Origin: Thermobaculum terrenum ATCC BAA-798
GTDB taxonomy: Bacteria; Chloroflexota; Chloroflexia; Thermobaculales; Thermobaculaceae
Assembly: GCF_000025005.1 (NCBI RefSeq)
Contig: NC_013525.1
Coordinates: 1,824,501-1,888,500 of the forward strand
DNA: 64,000 nt
Reading direction: 5' to 3'
The notes under the pieces: model-generated
What the model was told of the DNA's origin: nothing
What the model saw: only the letters and a program-made list of their open reading frames with translations
Databases searched by the model: none
Position numbers and translations under genes: made by a program
Shown: positions 27,982 through 37,106 of the stretch, one piece after another
How the letters are laid out: each line of letters starts with the position of its first letter
Position numbering within the stretch: position 1 is the first letter of the stretch

Positions 27982-29025
27982 ATGGAAGCTACACTTACTG
28001 TTGACACTAAAGGGCTACAACAAGCTGCAGAGATAGCTGAAGAAGCCGTCAGGTCGGGGGACCATCCTACAGCTGTGATCGCTGTGGCCAATGCGGAAGA
28101 AACACTGTGGTCTCATGTAGTTCCCGGGCAAGATAACGCTAAGATCGAGAGCATATTCCTCTTAGCATCCATCACGAAGCCCATCACCGCTACAGCTGTA
28201 ATGCAGATGGTGGAGAGAGGAAGGTTACTGCTAAGTGATCCGGTGATAAAGTATGTACCTGAATTTGGAAAACATGGAAAGGAACACGTTACGGTATTTC
28301 ACTTACTGACCCACACGAGCGGCCTAGCTGAGGAGTGGGCATGGCAGCAGATGCAAACTGTATCTCAGCCAAGTCATCACGAATTAGTGAAAGCCGCGTG
28401 TGAGAGCTACCTACAGTTTGAGCCTGGTACCAACTACCAATACTGCTCTCTTAGCTTTTCCATACTCGCGGAAATAGTCTCTCGACTTACAGGGCTGCGA
28501 TTTGCTGAATACCTCTCAAAATACGTTTTTGAACCTCTCGGCATGCAACACACATCGTTTGCCCCTGCAGATAGAACTCTTGCTATGCCTGTTCATGATT
28601 TCGGGAGTGAAGAACAATTGGAAGGCTTCATTAGGATGGAAGTAGCAGGGGGAGGCTTATGGAGCACAGCTAGCGATATGGTCAAGTTTGGGCAAGCATT
28701 TCTTAGGGGTGGTCAGCTCAATGGATACAGGCTCCTAAGCCCGCCGGCAGTGAACACAATGACCAGGCTATATACTCATGGGATGAAGGAAGTCACACCC
28801 GAAGGCCAGCGTGATGCAGCCTACGCTCTGGGATGGGGAAAGAGGCGTAATGATGCTGATCTATTGGGATCGGAAGAGATGTTCATGCATGGAGGAGCTA
28901 CGGGGACACTGCTGGCAATAGACCCCAAGTGGCAATTGGTGTTTGTTTATCTGACTAACAGATGGGATGTAGAGCACGATACCGCTCGTAAAATCCTGAA
29001 CGCAGTGTATGGCTCTATAACCTAG
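27982..29025 (+). CDS. Beta-lactamase-fold serine hydrolase (class C-like/esterase)
   Basis: 347 residues from ATG 27982, with GGAGG about 9 bases upstream. Active-site elements: S-x-x-K in LLASITKPITATA, the tyrosine motif in NYQYCSLSFSILAE and HGG in MFMHGGATGT. It lacks a signal peptide, so it is likely a cytoplasmic esterase or peptidase of the penicillin-binding-protein-like family and not a resistance beta-lactamase. The substrate is unknown. It lies 22 bp after ppaC. Confidence 0.9.
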   Translation: MEATLTVDTKGLQQAAEIAEEAVRSGDHPTAVIAVANAEETLWSHVVPGQDNAKIESIFLLASITKPITATAVMQMVERGRLLLSDPVIKYVPEFGKHGKEHVTVFHLLTHTSGLAEEWAWQQMQTVSQPSHHELVKAACESYLQFEPGTNYQYCSLSFSILAEIVSRLTGLRFAEYLSKYVFEPLGMQHTSFAPADRTLAMPVHDFGSEEQLEGFIRMEVAGGGLWSTASDMVKFGQAFLRGGQLNGYRLLSPPAVNTMTRLYTHGMKEVTPEGQRDAAYALGWGKRRNDADLLGSEEMFMHGGATGTLLAIDPKWQLVFVYLTNRWDVEHDTARKILNAVYGSIT

Positions 29026-29101
29026 CTGAAAATATCGCTGCAAAAATCGGTATGATTTTATAAGAATTCATTACCATGAACATGTTAAAGGGGTTCAAAT
29101 A

Positions 29102-30370
29102 TTGAGCGGCAGTGACATTTGGCAAATGTCAGTAGACGAACAGATAAAGATAATCAAACGTGGTGCAGAGAAGATCCTTCCTGATGAGGAAGCTTTACGC
29201 TATAAGCTGACCACAGCTCAGAAGGAAGGCAGGCCCCTCCGTGTCAAGTTGGGTATAGACCCCACAGTAACCGATATACATCTAGGACATACCGTGCCTC
29301 TGCGTAACCTGAGGCGGTTTCAGGATCTTGGTCATACAGCCATACTCGTACTTGGGGACTTCACGGCTACTGTGGGGGACCCTTCAGGGCGCAGTAAGGC
29401 CAGACCTCCTCTGAGCCATGAGCAGGTGCTAGAGAACGCGGCCACCTATAAGGAGCAAGTATCCAAGATATTGGATCTTGAACGCGCTGAGGTTGTCTAC
29501 AATAGCACCTGGCTGGCGAAGTTGACTCTTAAGGACCTCATCTTTATAGGCTCCCACATCAGTGTCAAGAGGATGCTAGAGGGGGAGTACTTCGGGCGAA
29601 GATTTGAGGATCCAGATCAGACTGTGTTCCTGCATGAAATGTTCTATCCCATTATGCAGGGTATGGACTCCGTGTCGATTAATGCAGATATAGAGCTCGG
29701 AGGTACGGACCAGGAATTCAATTGCCTCATGGGGAGAGACTTACAAAGACTCTACGGTCAGGAACCACAAGTAGTAGTCACATTTCCTCTGCTACCTGGT
29801 CTGACGGGGACAGAGAAGATGAGCAAGAGCTTGGGCAACTACGTAGGCGTCTCCTGGGGAGCACAGGAGCAGTTTAACAAGCTAATGACGATGAGCGATG
29901 ATCATATAGGTATTTACTACAGGTTGCTCACAGACGTGCCCATCGAGGAGATAGAGGAGAAAATTCAGGCCATACAGAACGGACAGGCCGATCCTAGAGA
30001 GGTCAAGAAGCAGCTCGTAACAGAGATCGTATCACAGTTTCATGGGCCTGAAGCGGCCAGGAGAGCAGCAGAAGATTACGAGAGATACGCTGAGATCAGG
30101 CGTACCGGTGGCAAGACTGATCAACTACCAAGCAACATCCCTGTTGCCAAGATAAAGCTTAATCCGGAGGGAACTAGACTAACTCATATATTGGTAACAA
30201 CTGGTATGGCTTCCTCCAACAGTGAGGCAAAACGTCTTATCCGTCAGGGAGGAGTTAGGCTTCGGGGTGAGGTTGTCAAAGACGACACTCACGTGATAAC
30301 GCCAGGGCAGCTGCATGAAGCTCTGCTACAGGTTGGATCAAGGACTCCGGTTATCCTACAGGAGGAATAA
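29102..30370 (+). CDS. tyrS: Tyrosyl-tRNA synthetase
   Basis: 422 residues from TTG 29102 (AAAGGGG upstream). Class I signature DIHLGHTVPLR, the tyrosine pocket around GTDQEFNCLMGR, and KMSKS in GTEKMSKSLGNYVGV. A C-terminal S4 RNA-binding domain (about 355-415, SNSEAKRLIRQGGVRLRGEVV) is present. The sequence style fits the TyrZ branch. A small inverted repeat TGAAC/GTTCA (29077-29081 and 29093-29097) brackets the ribosome site. It is directly followed by a macrodomain gene. Confidence 0.97.
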   Translation: MSGSDIWQMSVDEQIKIIKRGAEKILPDEEALRYKLTTAQKEGRPLRVKLGIDPTVTDIHLGHTVPLRNLRRFQDLGHTAILVLGDFTATVGDPSGRSKARPPLSHEQVLENAATYKEQVSKILDLERAEVVYNSTWLAKLTLKDLIFIGSHISVKRMLEGEYFGRRFEDPDQTVFLHEMFYPIMQGMDSVSINADIELGGTDQEFNCLMGRDLQRLYGQEPQVVVTFPLLPGLTGTEKMSKSLGNYVGVSWGAQEQFNKLMTMSDDHIGIYYRLLTDVPIEEIEEKIQAIQNGQADPREVKKQLVTEIVSQFHGPEAARRAAEDYERYAEIRRTGGKTDQLPSNIPVAKIKLNPEGTRLTHILVTTGMASSNSEAKRLIRQGGVRLRGEVVKDDTHVITPGQLHEALLQVGSRTPVILQEE

Positions 30371-30372
30371 CC

Positions 30373-30927
30373 ATGCTTGAGATAAGGGTAGGCGAAGGTA
30401 CCCTCCGACTCATCCAGGGAGACATTACCACGGTCAAAGCGGATGCCATAGTAAATGCAGCTAATGCTAGCCTCAGTGGCGGTGGGGGAGTAGATGGAGC
30501 CATTCACCGAGCTGGGGGCCCCAGTATCATGGAGGAATGCCGCCGAATAGGTGGTTGCCCTACAGGAAGTGCAGTGATCACCGGAGCTGGTCGTCTATCA
30601 GCTAAGTATGTTATCCACGCTGTAGCCCCTATCTGGAGAGGAGGGAAAGCTGGCGAGGAACAGTTACTGGAAAGTGCCTACAGAAAAAGTCTGGAGCTAG
30701 CTAATCAACATTCTGTGCACAGCATAGCCTTCCCTTCTCTTGGTACCGGCGCATATGGATACCCTTTACATCTGGCTGCACCTGTTGCACTAAGAGTATC
30801 CATAGAACATCTACAATCAGGCAAGGAGCCGCAAGATATAACTTTTGTCCTCTGGGGAAACGATGCAATGGCAGCGTTCGAATCGGCGCTCGATGCACTC
30901 GCCAAGGAGAAGAATCTTGTTGCATGA
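30373..30927 (+). CDS. Macrodomain protein (ADP-ribose/O-acetyl-ADP-ribose deacetylase, YmdB-like)
   Basis: 184 residues, a single MacroD-type domain: LIQGDITTVKADAIVNAANASLSGGGGVDGAIHRAGG, TGSAVITGAGRL, VIHAVAPIW and AFPSLGTGAYGYPLH. The Asn and Asp/Gly-rich loops used for ADP-ribose hydrolysis are present. It would remove O-acetyl-ADP-ribose or mono-ADP-ribose from proteins or nucleic acids. It starts 2 bases after the tyrS stop, behind CAGGAGGAATAACC, so it is cotranscribed. Confidence 0.94.
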   Translation: MLEIRVGEGTLRLIQGDITTVKADAIVNAANASLSGGGGVDGAIHRAGGPSIMEECRRIGGCPTGSAVITGAGRLSAKYVIHAVAPIWRGGKAGEEQLLESAYRKSLELANQHSVHSIAFPSLGTGAYGYPLHLAAPVALRVSIEHLQSGKEPQDITFVLWGNDAMAAFESALDALAKEKNLVA

Positions 30928-30965
30928 TCCCATCCTGATCATGGGACAAACCTATTATCTATGAT

Positions 30966-31025
30966 GTGATCAGAAAGTTTTGCAAGTTTTGCAAGCAGGA
31001 GATACCTGACGGGAAAAATGGCTAG
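30966..31025 (+). pseudogene. Possible remnant of a zinc-ribbon gene
   Basis: From GTG 30966 the frame reads a 19-residue peptide containing KFCKFCKQEIPDGKNG before a TAG. This resembles the first half of double zinc ribbons (CxxCG-x-x-IPDGA-x-FCPxCG) without the second CxxC. Downstream codons stay open after the stop but lack the second pair. No ribosome site is seen. Treat as a suggestive fragment; the rest of the 30928-31104 gap shows nothing else I can name. Confidence 0.3.
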
Positions 31026-31104
31026 TTCACGGTTACATATAGTCGCTGGGAAACTCTAAAGATAAAGATTAGATTCTTAGCTACAGGTGTAAGCTTCAAA
31101 AGAA

Positions 31105-31138
31105 GCGAGCGTCTGCCAGAAGCATAGCAGACGCTCGC
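31105..31138 (-). terminator. Intrinsic terminator of the PrsA-like gene
   Basis: Perfect 12-base arms GCGAGCGTCTGC and GCAGACGCTCGC with a 10-base loop. On the minus strand the stem is followed by TTCTTTTGAAG. It lies 32 bases beyond the lipoprotein gene's stop. Confidence 0.88.
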
Positions 31139-31169
31139 ACATGACAAATGCAAAGTCCCTGGTATTATC

Positions 31170-32312
31170 CTAACCCTTAGGCTCTTCGCCTGATGGTGCC
31201 GGAGGTGACGGAGAAGGCTGAGATGGCTCGGCAGATGGTTGCTGAGTGTTAGGTGGTATGATCTTTATTCGTGACTGAATCTTTGCCTTACTATATAGCT
31301 CTTCAAGGAACTTAGGTATCATGCTGTTAATCTTGTCTTGTTTGGCCAGCTCCATAGCTCTGTCCTTGACCTGATCAAAGGGCATCTGTACTCCACCCTT
31401 GCGATCTATCATCTTGACGACCGCGTAGGAACCATCAGGCAGCCGTATAGGATCACTCACATCCCCTACGGCCATCTGCATCACAGTCATTCCTAGCTGC
31501 GGGTCTAGCTCGTTCAAGGACTTGTAGCCCAGGTCCCCGTTCTTCTTAGCCCTTTCTGGGCTCTTGCTGCCATATTTGGCTATCACTTCTTTTAGGTCTT
31601 TACCATCTCGCAGCGCCTGTGCAGCATCGGCAGCCTGCTGCTCATTATCCGTCACTACCTGGCCAAGCCTTAGCTGTTCCTGGGATTGAAAAACTTGTGG
31701 ATTTTGATTATAGAAGTTCCTGGCATCCTGCTCGGTTACCTTTACCTGAGGAGCCAGCATTTTATCGAGCAGCGCCATCACTCTGACTTGCTCACGCAGC
31801 TGGTCACCTGTCATGTTCTGACCCTGAGCTATCTCCTCTATGCTCTGGCCAGGAAAGGCTGTTTGCAGTTGCTGGAGAGCCTTCTGCATATCCTCATTGG
31901 ACAACGATACCCCCCGCTTACGGGCCTCCTGCTCTATCAGCTTGGTGATCACCATATCACTGATCAAATCCTGGCCATACCTCTTCTCAAGCTCCTGATA
32001 GAACTCCTTGTTGGTGATCTTCTCACCATTAACTACTGCTACGATACCATTAGGGTCAAAGTTCGCTGTAGATGCGGTGGGGACAGGAGTAACCTGAACA
32101 GTTGGGGCACTTGAGGTCTCAGGAGTACTAACAGTAGTAGGTGATGGCATCAGGGATATAGGCTCTGCTACTGTTGCTGCAGGTGTAGGAATCTGCTGAG
32201 ATCTCTGCTCTTGAGAGCTAGTGGGACCGCATCCAGTTATCAGGACTGAGAGAACCAGTGCAGTGGGGACAACACGTCCCATTACCTTACATACCTGCCT
32301 TCTTATACTCAA
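31170..32312 (-). CDS. PrsA/SurA-like peptidyl-prolyl isomerase lipoprotein
   Basis: 380 residues from TTG 32312 behind GGAGGTAGG. An N-terminal lipoprotein signal ends in LITGC with lipid-acceptor C28. A Ser/Thr/Pro-rich linker (30-85) leads to a SurA-type N-terminal chaperone domain (GEKITNKEFYQELEKRYG...) and a parvulin rotamase domain (about 205-310: LRLGQVVTDNEQQAADAAQALRDG...FGxxAKKNGDLGYKS-like). The C-terminal tail is Pro/Ser-rich. It would fold exported proteins on the outer face of the membrane and be lipidated by Lgt (46473-47285). It has its own promoter and terminator. Confidence 0.92.
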   Translation of the reverse strand: MSIRRQVCKVMGRVVPTALVLSVLITGCGPTSSQEQRSQQIPTPAATVAEPISLMPSPTTVSTPETSSAPTVQVTPVPTASTANFDPNGIVAVVNGEKITNKEFYQELEKRYGQDLISDMVITKLIEQEARKRGVSLSNEDMQKALQQLQTAFPGQSIEEIAQGQNMTGDQLREQVRVMALLDKMLAPQVKVTEQDARNFYNQNPQVFQSQEQLRLGQVVTDNEQQAADAAQALRDGKDLKEVIAKYGSKSPERAKKNGDLGYKSLNELDPQLGMTVMQMAVGDVSDPIRLPDGSYAVVKMIDRKGGVQMPFDQVKDRAMELAKQDKINSMIPKFLEELYSKAKIQSRIKIIPPNTQQPSAEPSQPSPSPPAPSGEEPKG

Positions 32313-32370
32313 TATGCCTACCTCCAGATGCTTAGCTCAACCTCACCATGTTACTTTTTATGGACTTGCA

Positions 32371-32400
32371 ATGATAACCAGTAAACCTGAGAGATGTCAA
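32371..32400 (-). promoter_or_regulatory. Sigma-70-type promoter of the PrsA-like gene
   Basis: On the minus strand TTGACA (32400-32395) and TATCAT (32376-32371) are separated by 18 bases, giving a consensus -35 and near-consensus -10 about 60 bases before the TTG start. Confidence 0.75.
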
Positions 32401-32425
32401 AACCCCTATGCTGGAGAAAAACATC

Positions 32426-32457
32426 ATCTAAGTATGCATGCAGAACACTACTTAGAT
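32426..32457 (-). terminator. Terminator overlapping the lysine aminotransferase stop codon
   Basis: ATCTAAGTA and TACTTAGAT, 9-base perfect arms with a 14-base loop; the minus strand continues GATGTTTTTC. The upstream arm contains the last codons and TAG stop of the aminotransferase gene (stop at 32448-32450). Confidence 0.82.
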
Positions 32458-33797
32458 CTAGGCAAAATAGTACGGAGTATATCTATGGCTTCCTGCAGGA
32501 CGTCACTGTTCACATCCATAAAGGGCCGTAATCGTATGCCCTTCTCACCGCACTTAAGCAATATCACTCCCGCCTTCAGTGCTTCATGATGGACCAGATC
32601 CCTAAGCTCATGGTCAGGTAGATCGAAAGCCACGAGTAGCCCTCTCCCTCGGATGTTGGAGATAGCAAAACCCTCTTCCCTAAGTCCTTCGAGCTGCTGT
32701 AAGAGGAACTTACCTTGGCGAGAAGCGTTCTCCAGGAGATTATCCTCAAGGATAACCTGTATGTAGCGCTGTCCTCTGACCATATCGACCAGATTACCGC
32801 CCCAGGTAGAGCTTATCCTACTGGGCTCTACAAACACGTTATCCTCGACCTCATCCACCCTGCGGCTTACTGCTATACCACACACCTGCAGCTTCTTCCC
32901 GAAGACTATGATATCTGGCATGACACCTAGCTGTTCAGCCATCCACCATGTACCTGTCATGCCCATACCTGTCTGGATCTCATCGTAGATAAGCATTACC
33001 TCACGCTCATCGGCAATCTTGCGTAGTTTCGCAAAGAACTCGGGTCTGAAGTGGTTATCACCACCTTCGCATTGCACAGGCTCGATAATGATCGCTGCGA
33101 TATCATCCTGATATCTATCAAGAGCTGCCTCTATCTGGGCGACACTCCTCTCCTCAGCTTCCTCAACCTCTGCAATAACCTCAGCGGTAATTGGGAAACG
33201 TAACTTGGGATTCTCGACTCTAGGCCAATCAAACTTTGGAAAGTACTTGTACTTACGAGGATCATAGGTGTTCGTCAGAGATAGAGTATATCCCAGCCTG
33301 CCGTGAAAGGCCTCCCTAAAGTGTATGACTTTAGTCCCCTTTTCTCCCTTGCCTCTTGCAAGGTTCTTCCGCACCTTCCAATCGAACGCTACCTTGAGAG
33401 CATTTTCCACAGCGGGCGCTCCACCAGCTACAAAGAACAGGTGCGGGAATTCTGGAGGAATAACGTATTTTGCCAAGGTCTCAACAAACTCAGCCATCTC
33501 AACAGTGTACACATCGGAGTTTGAAGGGTTGATCAATGCTATCTCCGCTATCTTGGCTGCAAATTCAGGATCGCGCATTTTGGGGTGATTGTGCCCCAGG
33601 GGAGCAGATGAATAAAAACTGAACAGGTCTATGTAGCGCCTGCCAGTCGTCTCATCCACGAGATATGAGCCCTGGCTTCTTCTGTAGTCATATACCAGTG
33701 GCAAGCCATCCACAAGGATGTGGCGAGCCAAGCACGTATGTACATCCGCAGGTGCGATCCTCACGGGTTCAAAGCCCGTCCTCACAACTGTATCCAT
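32448..33797 (-). CDS. lat: L-lysine 6-aminotransferase
   Basis: About 449 residues from ATG 33797, preferred because GGGGGTAAAGGG precedes it; an ATG at 33812 has no ribosome site. A class III PLP aminotransferase: IDLFSFYSSAPLGHNHP, FVAGGAPAVENALKVAFDW, HFREAFHGRLGYTLSLTNT, IIIEPVQCEGGDNHFRPEF, DEIQTGMGMTG and PLP lysine in VFGKKLQVCG. The whole pattern matches lysine epsilon-aminotransferases, which make aminoadipate semialdehyde from lysine and 2-oxoglutarate. No downstream aldehyde dehydrogenase is nearby. It diverges from treT. Confidence 0.92.
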   Translation of the reverse strand: MDTVVRTGFEPVRIAPADVHTCLARHILVDGLPLVYDYRRSQGSYLVDETTGRRYIDLFSFYSSAPLGHNHPKMRDPEFAAKIAEIALINPSNSDVYTVEMAEFVETLAKYVIPPEFPHLFFVAGGAPAVENALKVAFDWKVRKNLARGKGEKGTKVIHFREAFHGRLGYTLSLTNTYDPRKYKYFPKFDWPRVENPKLRFPITAEVIAEVEEAEERSVAQIEAALDRYQDDIAAIIIEPVQCEGGDNHFRPEFFAKLRKIADEREVMLIYDEIQTGMGMTGTWWMAEQLGVMPDIIVFGKKLQVCGIAVSRRVDEVEDNVFVEPSRISSTWGGNLVDMVRGQRYIQVILEDNLLENASRQGKFLLQQLEGLREEGFAISNIRGRGLLVAFDLPDHELRDLVHHEALKAGVILLKCGEKGIRLRPFMDVNSDVLQEAIDILRTILPRSK

Positions 33798-34024
33798 ACC
33801 CTTTACCCCCATAAAATTGATATGTTAACCACCCCTCGTGATCCCCTCAGTGTATTATATGCTTGCTCTGTTGGGTTTTATATAACCCTTGCGGGTAATA
33901 ATGGAGTCATAAACGCCCCATCCCCAAAGGTGTCAGACTTTCGTGCGCCTAGGGGTTGAATTTCTTCGGCATCCGGGTATACTTCTTGCCAACCCTTGGG
34001 AAAAGAGTATGAGGAGGGTCCAAG

Positions 34025-35326
34025 ATGTTCACTCGGGTGCCTGTCAAACCTGTTCGCCTGGATTCCTATGAAGGAGTTGCCCCTGACGAGCAATTAGCTG
34101 AGATTCAGAGGCTCAGCAACAAGTTCAAGGACGCCAGAGTGCTTCACGTAAACGCCACAGCTTTTGGTGGAGGGGTAGCTGAGATACTCAGCACGATGGT
34201 TCCTATGATGCAGGACCTTGGCATGCATGCAGAGTGGCAAGTCATTCGGGGTGCGACTGAGTTTTTCGAGGTAACCAAAGCCTTCCATAACGCCCTACAA
34301 GGCATGCCCATCCCAGTTACCCAGCATATGCTGGATATTTACCTGCGCTACAGCAATATGAACGCTGATCTGTTCGATGAAGATTACGACTTTGTAGTGA
34401 TGCACGATCCGCAGGTGGTAGCTATTAGGCGACTCCTGAAGGAAAGGGGTGCAGGCACGAAAGGTTTCTGGATATGGCGATGTCATATAGATCTTACGGA
34501 CGCTCAGCCCAAGGTATGGGAGTTTATAAAGCCCTATGTGGAATGCCACGATGCCGTTATCTTCACAATGGAGAAGTACGTCAAATCTGGGCTGTCTGTT
34601 CGGCACATAGCAATCATCCCCCCGGCTATTGATCCCCTAAGTCCCAAGAATGTTGAATTGCCCGAGTCGACAATCCATGACGTCCTATCAAGGTATGGCA
34701 TAGATCAGACTCGCCCACTTATATCGCAGATATCACGTTATGATCCGTGGAAGGACCCTCTTGGTGTGATAGATGTCTATAGACTGGTCAAGAAGGAAGT
34801 ACCAGAGTTACAGCTTGCCATGGTAGCTACGTTGGCAAGCGATGATCCCGAAGGCATAGACTGGTTCGGGAAGACCGCCAGGCATGCCGGTGAAGACCCT
34901 GACATCTACCTGCTGGCAAGCACTAAGGATAACAGTGTCGATGTCAATGTCTTTCAAAGATCCTCCCAGGTTGTCCTTCAACGCAGCAAACGTGAGGGAT
35001 TCGGTCTGGTAGTGACAGAGGCACTCTGGAAAGGTACTCCGGTTGTGGGCACAAGTGCGGGCGGCATTCCCATGCAGGTTTTAGATGGAGTCAACGGATT
35101 CATAGCCGATAACAACGAACTGGCTGCTGAGAAGGTAATCTGGTTACTGAGGAATCCTGATGACAGGATAAGAATGGGTGTTGCTGGCAGGGAGCATGTC
35201 CGTCAGCACTTCCTTATTACTAGGTATCTACTTGACTATCTACGACTATTCGACAAGCTGTATAGTGAGCGGTCAACAGAGATGGCTGCCACACAGGATG
35301 ATCATCAACAGGTGGTGGAAGGGTAA
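34025..35326 (+). CDS. treT: Trehalose glycosyltransferring synthase, GT4 (TreT-like)
   Basis: 433 residues, a GT-B fold enzyme. N-terminal HVNATAFGGGVAEILSTMVPMMQDLG, FWIWRCHIDLTDAQPKVW, IIPPAIDPLSPKN and C-terminal QISRYDPWKDPLGVIDVYR, KREGFGLVVTEALWKGTPVVGTSAGGIP are characteristic of TreT of thermophiles. It joins NDP-glucose and glucose to trehalose reversibly. Trehalose is a compatible solute, fitting a heat- or desiccation-exposed organism. Other GT4 activities such as sucrose-phosphate synthesis are less likely. The ribosome site is GAGGAGGG. Confidence 0.9.
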   Translation: MFTRVPVKPVRLDSYEGVAPDEQLAEIQRLSNKFKDARVLHVNATAFGGGVAEILSTMVPMMQDLGMHAEWQVIRGATEFFEVTKAFHNALQGMPIPVTQHMLDIYLRYSNMNADLFDEDYDFVVMHDPQVVAIRRLLKERGAGTKGFWIWRCHIDLTDAQPKVWEFIKPYVECHDAVIFTMEKYVKSGLSVRHIAIIPPAIDPLSPKNVELPESTIHDVLSRYGIDQTRPLISQISRYDPWKDPLGVIDVYRLVKKEVPELQLAMVATLASDDPEGIDWFGKTARHAGEDPDIYLLASTKDNSVDVNVFQRSSQVVLQRSKREGFGLVVTEALWKGTPVVGTSAGGIPMQVLDGVNGFIADNNELAAEKVIWLLRNPDDRIRMGVAGREHVRQHFLITRYLLDYLRLFDKLYSERSTEMAATQDDHQQVVEG

Positions 35327-35338
35327 TGATATGTTTTA

Positions 35339-37030
35339 TTGCTGCAACACCCCGCAGTTTTGTTGTATCATGTAGAGATCAAAGTGCATACAGGGCAAGA
35401 ACCAACTAACTACAGGAACGGCCTAGAGCGTAAGCTACGAGCGTTAGCAAGCTCTCTCTACGCTATAGCCGTAATTCTTGTTCTGTTCGTGATCAATTAC
35501 CCGCAATTGCATTTGGCATCTAGTCGCGTTGGCGCAAATCTAATCATCCTGGGAGCTGTAATCTCCATAGTTCTTATTTACTTGGTGCCTTGGGATAGCT
35601 TGCCACGAAGCTTGTTTCTCCTGATGCCTTTAAGCTCTATATCGCTACTAGCCGGACTAGTCTATCTTACCGGTGGGGAACATAGTCCCTTTCAGCCACT
35701 GTATATGTTACCGGTAGTATTTGCTGCCCTCTACTATGAGCTGACATCAGCCCTTCTTATTGGATTGATGGTAGTAATTGCTGCTTTCACCCCTATGATC
35801 TACTCAGATGTATCCAGTCGTGGTCTGGTCGAGCAGGCAGTCCTGTCGGTAGCGTCCCTTGGAGCAACAGCCATCGGAGCCCTAATGAAGGGAGAAATCA
35901 TTCGCCTGCGTCACAGAGAGCAGATTTTACGCAACAACCTAGAGGACGTATGGACTCGTAGTCGTCAGCTGCAGCGAGAGACTGAGTTAGAGCGCCGCCG
36001 CAGGATACAGCTGGAAGCTGTTCATGCCGTCGGACAGGACGTGCTGGCCGTGATATCTCCGGAGAATGTCCCAGATGTAGTAGTAGGTGCAATCCATAGA
36101 AATCTTGGATATGACGCCGTCATACTGGCACTTACTACTGAGGATTCCTCCGAGCTTAGCATCGTGGCTAGCTACAGAACAGATGGCAAAAAGACCGTCC
36201 ATGGCAATATCAACGCTCACCCACTTATTAACAGATCCATACAAGAACGTAAGAGCGTCTACTCAAATGACCTCTTACAGGAGAAGGGCGTAGGGGGAGT
36301 TGCATGTCTCAGGGCCAGGTCGATGGCAGTTATCCCTATCATAATAGATGATCGTCCCGGGGGAGTACTAATTATAGAGAGTCGCATGGAGAACGCATTT
36401 GATACTTCTGCTATAACCGCTCTGGAGTCGATCGCTGATTACGTATCCCTAGCCCTACGCAATGCTGAGTGGTACCGCCAACTTTCAGAGAAAGCCTCCA
36501 GGGATCCCCTAAGTGGCTTTCTCAACCATCGTGCATTCGTAGAAAGGGTTGCGGAGGAGATCGAGCGATCACGTCGGCTTTACACAGGTCTTTCTATATT
36601 ATTCTTCGATCTCGACCACTTCAAGCAGGTCAACGACACCTTTGGGCATGAAGTGGGTAATAAAGTTCTCAAGGAGATGTCGAGAGTAGCTCGTCAGACG
36701 CTAAGATCCATCGACGTACTGGGGAGGTTCGGGGGTGAGGAATTCGAAGCTATTCTCCCTGGAGCATCTATAGACGACAGCAAAGCTGCAGCAGAACGCC
36801 TGCGATCGGCTATATCTGGACACCAAGTGGTTCTTGAGGACGGGAGGACGATAACACTTCAGGTTTCTGTGGGCGCAGCCACCTATCCTTTTGATGGTGC
36901 CACCCCAGAAGAGCTCATCCGCAATGCCGATGCAGCTCTCTACGAAGCCAAACGTAGGGGGCGTAACAAAGTCGTGCACTATGCAGACATGAGACAAGAT
37001 CCACAGCTTGAACCTATGGGCGCATACTAG
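35339..37030 (+). CDS. Membrane GAF-GGDEF diguanylate cyclase
   Basis: Up to 563 residues; the start is unsure (TTG 35339 lacks a ribosome site; GTG 35384 is an alternative). About six membrane helices (around 35-190), a short coiled coil (RQLQRETELERRRRIQLE), a GAF domain (about 225-375) and a GGDEF domain (about 390-555). The catalytic motif is intact as GGEEF within RFGGEEFEAILPG. RSID placed five residues before it is a typical RxxD product-inhibition site. It would make c-di-GMP from two GTP in response to a membrane or small-molecule signal. No EAL or PilZ gene is in the window. Confidence 0.93.
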   Translation: MLQHPAVLLYHVEIKVHTGQEPTNYRNGLERKLRALASSLYAIAVILVLFVINYPQLHLASSRVGANLIILGAVISIVLIYLVPWDSLPRSLFLLMPLSSISLLAGLVYLTGGEHSPFQPLYMLPVVFAALYYELTSALLIGLMVVIAAFTPMIYSDVSSRGLVEQAVLSVASLGATAIGALMKGEIIRLRHREQILRNNLEDVWTRSRQLQRETELERRRRIQLEAVHAVGQDVLAVISPENVPDVVVGAIHRNLGYDAVILALTTEDSSELSIVASYRTDGKKTVHGNINAHPLINRSIQERKSVYSNDLLQEKGVGGVACLRARSMAVIPIIIDDRPGGVLIIESRMENAFDTSAITALESIADYVSLALRNAEWYRQLSEKASRDPLSGFLNHRAFVERVAEEIERSRRLYTGLSILFFDLDHFKQVNDTFGHEVGNKVLKEMSRVARQTLRSIDVLGRFGGEEFEAILPGASIDDSKAAAERLRSAISGHQVVLEDGRTITLQVSVGAATYPFDGATPEELIRNADAALYEAKRRGRNKVVHYADMRQDPQLEPMGAY

Positions 37031-37106
37031 AAAAATATATGCATCAAATATCCTCCTATCTGCTAGCATATCTTTGAGCTCTTTAAGTTGGAGTCCAGGA
37101 GGGAAT

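Noticed and set aside
27982-29025. Antibiotic-resistance beta-lactamase
   Set aside because: The SxxK and HGG motifs fit the broad serine-hydrolase family, but no signal peptide is present and the class C resistance context is missing.
30931-30955. Short ATGATC/GATCAT hairpin after the macrodomain gene
   Set aside because: Only 5-6 bp with no T tract; too weak to call a terminator.
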